Source: an uncultured Lachnospiraceae bacterium (GTDB lineage Bacteria > Bacillota > Clostridia > Lachnospirales > Lachnospiraceae). Taken from it: a stretch of 35,982 nucleotides of DNA. The position numbers and the translations under genes are program-made. The notes below the pieces were generated by a model that did not search any database, was not told the DNA's origin, and saw only the letters and a program-made list of their open reading frames with translations. Shown here piece by piece: positions 1 to 5,034 of this stretch. The stretch is from contig CANQTG010000019.1 of the NCBI GenBank assembly GCA_947626715.1, positions 1 to 35,982 of the forward strand, in the 5' to 3' direction. Numbering within the stretch: the first letter of the stretch is position 1; each line of letters starts with the position of its first letter.

Positions 1-2007
1 GCAGGAGAAAATATCGTGCTCCCAAAGGTAGGGAGCGACGAAGGAGACCTGTTAAAACGATATATCAGACCGGCGCTGTCAAAAGGATATGAGGTCAGGC
101 TGCACTTTGTAGACCTTGACCGGAGCGTGGCGCTGGGACGGATGCTGGAGCGCTTTATTGAAGACGGGCGCTTTATCGACCCGAGGATCTGCGACAGGTA
201 CTGTAATAAAGAAGAAGGCAATAAGGTGGAACAAACCTATGAGATCCTGAAGGGAGATGAACGGATCAGCGGCTGTTCCAGATGGGACAATGACGTCAGG
301 AGGGGCGAACGCCCGATCCTGACGGAGAGCCGAGGGCTTTTGGGGGAATATATCAAACATGCAAGGAAAGAAAAGGAGGGATCCGGCTATGGAAGGAAAC
401 AAAAGGATGGAAGAGAAAAGGGAAGTGCTGGAGGAGCTGAGACTGGCTGTGTGGATGGACGACAGGCGTCGGGACGTGCGGGCGGATGTTATCAGGGCTA
501 TGGAAGCGGATATAGGGAAGACGGTTCCGGCGATGGCGGCAGAGGAAGCGCTGGAGCGGGTGGATCAGTATTACCGGAAAGCGATACAGAAATACAGTGT
601 GGAGGTTCACGAGAGCGCGGACGAGATAGAATGCAGGGTGATAGACGCGATGGAGCGGGACGGCGTGGATCGGCTGAAAGTGAGCTTAGAAAAAAGCATA
701 TGGTATTTTATTCAGGAGGAGAAAATCTATGCGCAGGAGAGGGACGTCCTAGCACAGGAGATACGAGGGAAGGCGGCGGAGTGGATGCGGGAAGAGGGGC
801 TCGCGCAGACGCCGCCCATGACGGCGCAGGAGCTGGTGGGGCTGACGAACAGATATTACAAGCAGGCGCTGAAGGAGCGGGCTCTAGGAAGCTTTGGGGA
901 ACTCAGGAAGATGGGGGACGTAGAAGGAATCAAGATGGGAGAGGACAAGATAGATTTCCCGGAGGATATGGAGGCAAAGGCGATCCTGTACCGCCTTCGG
1001 AAGTACTGCGAGAAAGCGAAGTACCTGTATACGCTGTGGGAACTCAAAGACTAAATGCAACGCTCAGGCTGCAGCTCCCGGAGACACTTTCCGCAGATGA
1101 GCTTTCAGAGCTGGAGGGACGTCTGCTGGGCGCGGGAGCTGTCTTTCAGGATTACCATATTTCTGCGGCAAACTCAAAAGACGGGAAGGAGCATACGGGC
1201 CGCAGGTGGTTCGTAAATCCGTCAAAGGTGGAATCAATGGAGCCCTTCAAGCCGTATATCGGCAGGAAGCTGCCGGACAGGCGAAGCGGCGCAGAGGAAA
1301 AGGGAAACGGAGGAAAGAAAAGGAGGGATTCAGCTATGGAAAGAAACAAAAGGATGGAAGAGAAAAGGAAGCTGCTGGAGAAGCTGAAACTGGCTGTGTG
1401 GATGGACGACAGGCGTCGGGACGTGCGGACGGATGTTATCAGGGATATGGAAGAGGACATAGGGAAGGCGGTTCCGGCGATGGCGGCGGAGGAAGCGCTG
1501 GAGCGGGTGGATCGGTATTACCGGAAAGCGATACAGAAATACAGCGTGGAAATCTATGAGAGCGCGGACGAGATAGGGCGCAGAAAAATGGAAGCGCTGG
1601 AGCGGGACGGCGTGGATCGGCTGAAAATGAGTATGGAGTCAGAGAGACAATATTATCTTCGGGAGATGGAAATTTACGAACAGGAGAGGGACAGCCTAGC
1701 ACAGGAGATGCGCGGGAAGGCGGCGGAGTGGATGCGGGAAGAGGGGCTCGCACAGACGCCGCCCATGACGGTGCAGGAGCTGGTGGGGCTGACGAACAGA
1801 TATTACAAGCAGGCGCTGAAGGAGCGGGCTCTGGGGATCTTTGGAGAGCTCAGAAAGGTGGGGGACGTGGAAGAAATCAAGATGGGAGAGGACAAGATAG
1901 ATCTCCCAGAGGATATGGAGACAAGGGCGATCCCGTACCGGCTTTGGAAATACTGCGAGGAGGCAATACATTTATACCGGGCATGGAGACGTGGAGATAA
2001 AATATAA
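1..2007 (+). CDS. Zeta-toxin-like kinase, C-terminal part, running into a long read-through frame
   Basis: The frame is open from the first base, so the start lies upstream. Roughly the first 120 codons resemble the C-terminal part of zeta-toxin family kinases: VGSDEGDLLKRYI, then GYEVRLHFVDL, ALGRMLERFIEDGRF and a Tyr/Asn-rich stretch ending near LLGEYIKHARKEK. Zeta toxins phosphorylate UDP-N-acetylglucosamine and are usually held in check by an antitoxin; the P-loop half is not visible here. From about base 370 the frame runs through the first helical-protein gene (389-1054) out of frame, giving Gly/Arg-rich nonsense-like sequence. From about 1058 it reads a plausible protein segment (LPETLSADELSELEG ... 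RRWFVNPSKVESMEPF), and from 1336 it reads the second helical-protein gene in frame. The true end of the kinase cannot be fixed, because no stop exists in this frame before 2005-2007. The family call is fairly sure for bases 1-360; the single 2-kb product is doubtful. Confidence 0.55.
   Translation, partial: AGENIVLPKVGSDEGDLLKRYIRPALSKGYEVRLHFVDLDRSVALGRMLERFIEDGRFIDPRICDRYCNKEEGNKVEQTYEILKGDERISGCSRWDNDVRRGERPILTESRGLLGEYIKHARKEKEGSGYGRKQKDGREKGSAGGAETGCVDGRQASGRAGGCYQGYGSGYREDGSGDGGRGSAGAGGSVLPESDTEIQCGGSRERGRDRMQGDRRDGAGRRGSAESELRKKHMVFYSGGENLCAGEGRPSTGDTREGGGVDAGRGARADAAHDGAGAGGADEQILQAGAEGAGSRKLWGTQEDGGRRRNQDGRGQDRFPGGYGGKGDPVPPSEVLRESEVPVYAVGTQRLNATLRLQLPETLSADELSELEGRLLGAGAVFQDYHISAANSKDGKEHTGRRWFVNPSKVESMEPFKPYIGRKLPDRRSGAEEKGNGGKKRRDSAMERNKRMEEKRKLLEKLKLAVWMDDRRRDVRTDVIRDMEEDIGKAVPAMAAEEALERVDRYYRKAIQKYSVEIYESADEIGRRKMEALERDGVDRLKMSMESERQYYLREMEIYEQERDSLAQEMRGKAAEWMREEGLAQTPPMTVQELVGLTNRYYKQALKERALGIFGELRKVGDVEEIKMGEDKIDLPEDMETRAIPYRLWKYCEEAIHLYRAWRRGDKI
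364..1192 (+). repeat. Tandem duplication, unit 1
   Basis: This unit runs from the shared purine-rich ribosome binding region through the helical-protein gene and into the start of the next gene. It matches 1311-2136 at an offset of 947 bases in its first part and 946 from the shared CTCCCGGAGAC block (1075 and 2021). The single-base difference explains why the two copies use different combinations of frames. Unique sequence (about 1193-1310) separates the units. Confidence 0.75.
389..1054 (+). CDS. Charged helical protein of unknown function, copy 1
   Basis: 221 residues starting at ATG 389, which follows a good ribosome binding site (AAAAGGAGGG at 371-380). An upstream ATG at 359 is possible but would include the binding site. 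The protein is rich in Glu, Lys, Arg and Met and looks almost entirely alpha-helical, with no signal peptide or membrane segment. It contains an internal repeat: AVPAMAAEEALERVDQYYRKA near residues 50-70 resembles TPPMTAQELVGLTNRYYKQA near residues 150-170, suggesting two related helical hairpins with a YYRKA/YYKQA core. It directly follows and overlaps the frame of the zeta-like kinase, so it may act with it, for example as a partner or antitoxin; that is inference only. I do not recognise the family. A close paralogue follows at 1336-2007. Confidence 0.7.
   Translation: MEGNKRMEEKREVLEELRLAVWMDDRRRDVRADVIRAMEADIGKTVPAMAAEEALERVDQYYRKAIQKYSVEVHESADEIECRVIDAMERDGVDRLKVSLEKSIWYFIQEEKIYAQERDVLAQEIRGKAAEWMREEGLAQTPPMTAQELVGLTNRYYKQALKERALGSFGELRKMGDVEGIKMGEDKIDFPEDMEAKAILYRLRKYCEKAKYLYTLWELKD
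1336..2007 (+). CDS. Charged helical protein of unknown function, copy 2
   Basis: 223 residues from ATG 1336, with its own binding site (AAAAGGAGGG ending at 1327) in the same position as in copy 1. Most residues match copy 1, including AVWMDDRRRDV, AAEEALERVD, the YYRKA and YYKQA helices, and EGLAQTPPMT. The least conserved part is the middle (residues about 85-110). The reading frame is the one opened at base 1, so the gene could also be translated as the C-terminal part of a fusion beginning upstream: the preceding segment (about 1058-1309) is open in this frame and protein-like, with GTG 1036 as a possible start. The conserved ribosome binding site and ATG favour independent translation. 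Function unknown. Confidence 0.65.
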   Translation: MERNKRMEEKRKLLEKLKLAVWMDDRRRDVRTDVIRDMEEDIGKAVPAMAAEEALERVDRYYRKAIQKYSVEIYESADEIGRRKMEALERDGVDRLKMSMESERQYYLREMEIYEQERDSLAQEMRGKAAEWMREEGLAQTPPMTVQELVGLTNRYYKQALKERALGIFGELRKVGDVEEIKMGEDKIDLPEDMETRAIPYRLWKYCEEAIHLYRAWRRGDKI

Positions 2008-2095
2008 CGATCAGGTGAAGCTCCCGGAGACGCTTTCCGCAGACGTGCTCTCAGAGCTGGAGGGATGTCTGCCGGGCGCGGGAGCCGTCTTTTAG
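1991..2095 (+). pseudogene. Truncated copy of the small unknown gene that follows each helical-protein gene
   Basis: A GTG at 1991 opens a frame reading VEIKYNDQVKLPETLSADVLSELEG and ending at TAG 2093-2095 after GAGAVF. The segment at about 1070-1309 after copy 1 reads QLPETLSADELSELEG and continues past GAGAVF with QDYHISAANSKDG and on to RRWFVNPSK. At the codon where copy 1 has CAG (Gln), copy 2 has TAG. Shortly after, copy 2 also lacks one base (gattgccaattt against gattaccatattt). Copy 2 is therefore a decayed version. The protein family is not recognised. Confidence 0.45.
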
Positions 2096-2287
2096 GATTG
2101 CCAATTTCTGCGGCAGACTCAAAGGATGGGAAGGAGCAGCTAAAGAGTTAGGGGACATAAGGGGTCGGTAAAGAGATTTTGGGAAATGCGGGGCAGCTGA
2201 GTTTGAGGATCATGCTCCGGTATGCTATGATCGTGAGGAGAAAGAACTGTTAAAAATGTGCAAAAAATAATTTTCCTAAAAAAACAC

Positions 2288-2316
2288 TTGCTTTTTTCGT
2301 CGGGATATAATAAAAT
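2288..2316 (+). promoter_or_regulatory. Probable sigma-A promoter of the tRNA-Glu gene
   Basis: TTGCTT at 2288-2293 and TAAAAT at 2311-2316 are separated by 17 bases in an A/T-rich stretch, about 18 bases before the tRNA. A TATAAT at 2306-2311 is also present but lies too close to the -35 box. Confidence 0.55.
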
Positions 2317-2333
2317 AAGCAAGTGTTATACGT

Positions 2334-2405
2334 GGCGTGTTGGTCAAGAGGTTAAGACGCCGCCCTCTCACGGCGGAATCAGGGGTTCGATTCCCCTACA
2401 CGCTG
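2334..2405 (+). tRNA. tRNA-Glu (anticodon CTC)
   Basis: A full cloverleaf can be folded. The acceptor stem is GGCGTGT (2334-2340) with ACACGCT (2398-2404), the first pair being G-T. The anticodon stem is CCGCC/GGCGG with loop CTCTCAC, giving anticodon CTC at 2367-2369. The T stem is AGGGG/CCCCT around TTCGATT. Discriminator base G is at 2405 and CCA is not encoded. It reads GAG. The gene sits just ahead of the rimP-nusA operon, as the initiator tRNA gene metY does in E. coli, but here a separate strong promoter lies in between. Only a weak stem (AAGC/GCTT near 2417-2432) followed by AAAATTTTT could end the tRNA transcript. Confidence 0.95.
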
Positions 2406-2450
2406 CTTTTTGGATAAAGCGGGGTTTTGCTTAAAATTTTTGCAAAGGGC

Positions 2451-2479
2451 TTGCAATCTCCGCGTATCGGTGTTATAAT
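2451..2479 (+). promoter_or_regulatory. Strong sigma-A promoter of the rimP-nusA-infB operon
   Basis: TTGCAA at 2451-2456 and a perfect TATAAT at 2474-2479 are separated by 17 bases. Transcription should start near 2486, leaving a leader of about 100 bases before rimP that contains the palindrome at 2506-2533. Confidence 0.8.
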
Positions 2480-2505
2480 ACCTGATAATTCAATAGTTTC
2501 TATTG

Positions 2506-2533
2506 GAAAGAGTGGAACGCGTTCCACTCTTTC
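2506..2533. promoter_or_regulatory. Perfect 28-bp palindrome in the rimP-nusA leader
   Basis: The arm GAAAGAGTGGAACG is followed directly by its exact complement, centred between 2519 and 2520. It starts about 20 bases after the predicted transcription start. As RNA it would form a 12-bp hairpin with a CGCG loop. It is followed by TTATGTATTT rather than a U-tract, so it is not a standard terminator. It could be a protein operator, an RNase III site, or a pause/attenuation hairpin for autoregulation of nusA. The palindrome is directly visible; its role is inference. Confidence 0.65.
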
Positions 2534-2583
2534 TTATGTATTTAGGCAGAACGGACAACGGGAAATGCAGAGAGGGAAGGAAG

Positions 2584-3045
2584 ATGGCAAAAAAGGAATA
2601 TGAACAGCGGACGGAGGAGCTGCTCGCGCCGATCGCCGCAGACGCGGGCGTTTCCATCTATGATGTGGAATACGGAAAAGAGGGGAGCGATTATTACCTG
2701 CGCGCCTACATCGACAAGCCGGGCGGCGTGAACATCGGCGACTGCGAGCGGGTCAGCCGCGCGCTCTCCGATAAGCTGGATGAGGAGGATTTTATCCCGG
2801 ACGCCTATATTTTGGAGGTGAGCAGCCCGGGGTTAGGCAGGGCGCTGAAAAAGGATAGGCATTTACAAATGAGTCTGGGAGAAGAGGTAACGTTAAAGAC
2901 CTACAGGCCGATAGACTCGCAAAAGGAGTTCTCCGGTATCCTGCGGGGGTTTGACAAGGATACGGTCACGCTGGAGGCGGACGGCGGCCAAAAGGTATTT
3001 GCAAGAAGCGAAATCGCGCAGATCAGACTGGCGCTTGATTTATAG
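2584..3045 (+). CDS. rimP: Ribosome maturation factor RimP
   Basis: 153 residues. RimP binds the free 30S subunit and is needed for late 16S rRNA maturation. The start chosen is ATG 2584 (MAKKEYEQRTEELL), which follows AGGGAAGGA; an earlier TTG at 2503 would lie in the leader palindrome region. Family hallmarks are the N-terminal half with VSIYDVEYGKEGSDYYLRAYID and the conserved LEVSSPGLGRAL segment near residue 85, followed by the small C-terminal SH3-like domain (GILRGFDKDTVTLE). Length is typical. It is the first gene of the operon and lies 24 bases before nusA, the usual arrangement. Confidence 0.95.
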   Translation: MAKKEYEQRTEELLAPIAADAGVSIYDVEYGKEGSDYYLRAYIDKPGGVNIGDCERVSRALSDKLDEEDFIPDAYILEVSSPGLGRALKKDRHLQMSLGEEVTLKTYRPIDSQKEFSGILRGFDKDTVTLEADGGQKVFARSEIAQIRLALDL

Positions 3046-3069
3046 GAAAGAATCAGGAGGAATCGGAAA

Positions 3070-4434
3070 ATGAACAAGGAATTGATGGAAGCACTTGATA
3101 TTCTGGAAAAAGAGAAGGAGATCAGCAAGGAAACACTGTTTGAAGCGATTGAAAATTCTCTGCTCACGGCCTGCAAGAATCATTTTGGGAAGTCGGACAA
3201 TATCAGGGTGGAGATCGACAGAGACACCTGCGATTTCCTCTGCTATGCGGAGAAGGAGGTCGTAGAAGAGGTGGAGGACGACTGCCTGCAGATCTCGCTG
3301 GAGGACGCCCTAAAGATCGTGCCCGGCGTGCAGCTCGGCGATATCGTGCACGTGGAGATCAAATCCAGAGAGTTTGGCCGTATCGCGACGCAGAACGCCA
3401 AAAACGTCATCTTGCAGAAGATACGGGAAGAAGAACGGAGCGTGATCTATAACCAGTACTATGAAAAGGAAAAGGACGTCGTAACGGGCGTCGTGCAAAG
3501 ATATCTGGGACGGAATATCAGTATCAATCTCGGGAAGGCCGATGCGATTTTAAGCGAAGGCGAGCAGATCAGGGGAGAGGTGTTCCGGCCTACGGAGCGG
3601 ATCAAGGTATATATCCTAGAGGTGCGCAATACGCCTAAGGGGCCGCGCATTCTGGTCAGCAGGACGCATCCTGAGCTGGTAAAGCGCCTGTTTGAAGCCG
3701 AGGTGACGGAGATTCGGGACGGCACGGTGGAGATACGCAGCATAGCCAGAGAGGCGGGCAGCAGGACCAAGCTGGCGGTGTGGTCGAACAATCCCAATGT
3801 CGACGCGGTAGGCGCCTGCGTAGGGATCAACGGCGCGAGGGTCAACGCGATCGTGGAAGAGCTGCGCGGGGAAAAGATCGATATCATCAACTGGGATGAG
3901 AATCCGGGCAATCTGATCCAGAACGCGCTCTCACCGGCCAAGATCGTCGCGGTGTTCGCGGATCCCGATGAAAAGACGGCCAAAGTCGTGGTGCCGGATT
4001 ATCAGCTTTCCCTCGCTATCGGCAAGGAGGGGCAGAACGCCAGACTGGCGGCGCGCCTGACCGGATATAAGATTGATATCAAGAGCGAGACGCAGGCGAA
4101 GGATGCGCCGGGCTTTCGGTATGAAGATTATATGGACGATTATGAGGACGAGGAAGAATACGAATACGACGAGGACTACGAAGACGAGGCTTCGGCTTCC
4201 GACGAGGACTATGAAGAGGCTTCCGGTTCCGATACAGAGTATGAGGAATATGAGGAAGAGACCTTCGATTCCGATACGGAGTATGAGGAAGAGGCTTCCG
4301 ATCCCGATACGGAGTATGAGGAAGAGACTTCCGATCCTGATACGGAGTATGAGGAAGAGGCTCCCGATCCTAATACGGACGAAGAGGGAGAGGCGGCCCC
4401 GGCTGAAGACCCAGAGGAAGAAACAGAGGAATAG
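3070..4434 (+). CDS. nusA: Transcription termination/antitermination factor NusA with an acidic repeat tail
   Basis: 454 residues, start ATG 3070 after AGGAGG (3055-3060). NusA binds RNA polymerase near the RNA exit channel and modulates pausing, termination and antitermination. The N-terminal polymerase-binding domain covers about residues 1-125, the S1 domain about 135-200 (VVTGVVQRYLGRNISINLG), and the two KH domains about 205-350 (VGACVGINGARVNAIVEEL, then LSLAIGKEGQNARLAARLTG). A typical Firmicute NusA ends soon after this. Here about 100 more residues follow, almost all Asp, Glu, Tyr and Ser, including three tandem 11-residue units (DTEYEEEASDP type). E. coli NusA has an acidic C-terminal region that contacts the polymerase alpha subunit and masks RNA binding; this tail is unrelated in sequence but might act similarly, which is inference. 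Confidence 0.97.
   Translation: MNKELMEALDILEKEKEISKETLFEAIENSLLTACKNHFGKSDNIRVEIDRDTCDFLCYAEKEVVEEVEDDCLQISLEDALKIVPGVQLGDIVHVEIKSREFGRIATQNAKNVILQKIREEERSVIYNQYYEKEKDVVTGVVQRYLGRNISINLGKADAILSEGEQIRGEVFRPTERIKVYILEVRNTPKGPRILVSRTHPELVKRLFEAEVTEIRDGTVEIRSIAREAGSRTKLAVWSNNPNVDAVGACVGINGARVNAIVEELRGEKIDIINWDENPGNLIQNALSPAKIVAVFADPDEKTAKVVVPDYQLSLAIGKEGQNARLAARLTGYKIDIKSETQAKDAPGFRYEDYMDDYEDEEEYEYDEDYEDEASASDEDYEEASGSDTEYEEYEEETFDSDTEYEEEASDPDTEYEEETSDPDTEYEEEAPDPNTDEEGEAAPAEDPEEETEE
4273..4371 (+). repeat. Three 33-bp in-frame repeats in the nusA tail
   Basis: Units at 4273-4305, 4306-4338 and 4339-4371 encode DTEYEEEASDP, DTEYEEETSDP and DTEYEEEAPDP. Related partial units precede them (SDTEYEEYEEETFDS). 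The repeat keeps the frame, consistent with slippage expansion inside a disordered acidic tail. Confidence 0.85.
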
Positions 4435-4443
4435 AGGATCGCT

Positions 4444-4716
4444 ATGGCAAAAAAGATTCCGGTAAGACAATGCATCGGCTGCGGAGAGATGAAGGATAAA
4501 AAAGAGATGATACGGGTGATCAGGACAAAAGAGGGGGAGATCACGCTGGATCCGACCGGCAGGAAGAACGGGAGAGGCGCTTATCTGTGCGCCTGCGCGG
4601 AATGCCTGCAGAGGGCGAAAAAGAGCAGAGGATTGGAACGTTCCTTCAAAACGTCCATTCCGGTTTCGGTGTATGAGAATCTTGAAAAGGAGTTTCAGAG
4701 CGGGAATGGAAAGTAA
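4444..4716 (+). CDS. rnpM: YlxR/RnpM family RNA-binding protein
   Basis: 90 residues, starting 9 bases after nusA; GAGGATC near 4434 is the likely binding site. The family signature is clear: RQCIGCGEMKDKKEMIRVIR at the N terminus, then DPTGRKNGRGAYLC and CAECLQRAKKSRGLERSF. YlxR sits between nusA and the L7Ae-like gene in most Firmicutes. In B. subtilis it was renamed RnpM because it binds the RNase P RNA and modulates RNase P activity. Four cysteines (CIGC and CACAEC) are present. Confidence 0.93.
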   Translation: MAKKIPVRQCIGCGEMKDKKEMIRVIRTKEGEITLDPTGRKNGRGAYLCACAECLQRAKKSRGLERSFKTSIPVSVYENLEKEFQSGNGK

Positions 4717-5017
4717 GATATTATCTTTGCTCGGATTGGCGATGAAATCCGGGAATCTGGTAAGCGGCGAATTTATGACGGAAAAGGCCGTAAAGAGCGG
4801 GAAAGCGTATCTGGTGCTCATAAGCGGCGAGGCTTCGGCCAATACGACGAAAAAATTCCATGATATGTGCAGCTTTTATCATGTTCCTTCTTATCGTTTC
4901 GGGACAAAGGAGGAGCTGGGGCACTGTATCGGAAAGGAATTACGCGCGTCGCTTGCGGTGACGGAAGCGGGATTCGCAAAGAGTATCATAGAGAAACTGG
5001 AATGTGAGAGATCATGA
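4706..5017 (+). CDS. L7Ae/L30e-family RNA-binding protein (YlxQ-like)
   Basis: 103 residues from ATG 4706, overlapping the end of rnpM by 11 bases; the binding site is probably AAGGAG at 4686-4691. The sequence [44 protein letters not shown] and a C-terminal [16 protein letters not shown] follow the L7Ae fold, whose members bind kink-turn RNA. The B. subtilis homologue YlxQ lies at the same operon position. Its cellular role is poorly defined. Confidence 0.9.
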   Translation: MESKILSLLGLAMKSGNLVSGEFMTEKAVKSGKAYLVLISGEASANTTKKFHDMCSFYHVPSYRFGTKEELGHCIGKELRASLAVTEAGFAKSIIEKLECERS

Positions 5018-5034
5018 ATACGGAGGTAGTGAGC

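Larger units (their letters stand above)
1311..2136 (+). repeat. Tandem duplication, unit 2
   Basis: Second unit of the direct repeat, diverged from the first by many substitutions, so the duplication is not recent. Homology ends near 2136 (actcaaag..gggaaggagca in both). Bases 2137-2287 show no gene and no clear structure. Confidence 0.75.

Noticed and set aside
2140-2322. 60-codon minus-strand frame before the tRNA
   Set aside because: Short, no ribosome binding site or recognisable protein features, and it overlaps the tRNA promoter.
2503-2583. N-terminal extension of RimP from TTG 2503
   Set aside because: It would start within the leader palindrome region; ATG 2584 has a ribosome binding site and gives the normal RimP length.
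3931-4842. 303-codon minus-strand frame with hydrophobic repeats (FLILRIRIGSL)
   Set aside because: The repeats are the complement of the acidic nusA tail repeats; it spans nusA, rnpM and the L7Ae gene.
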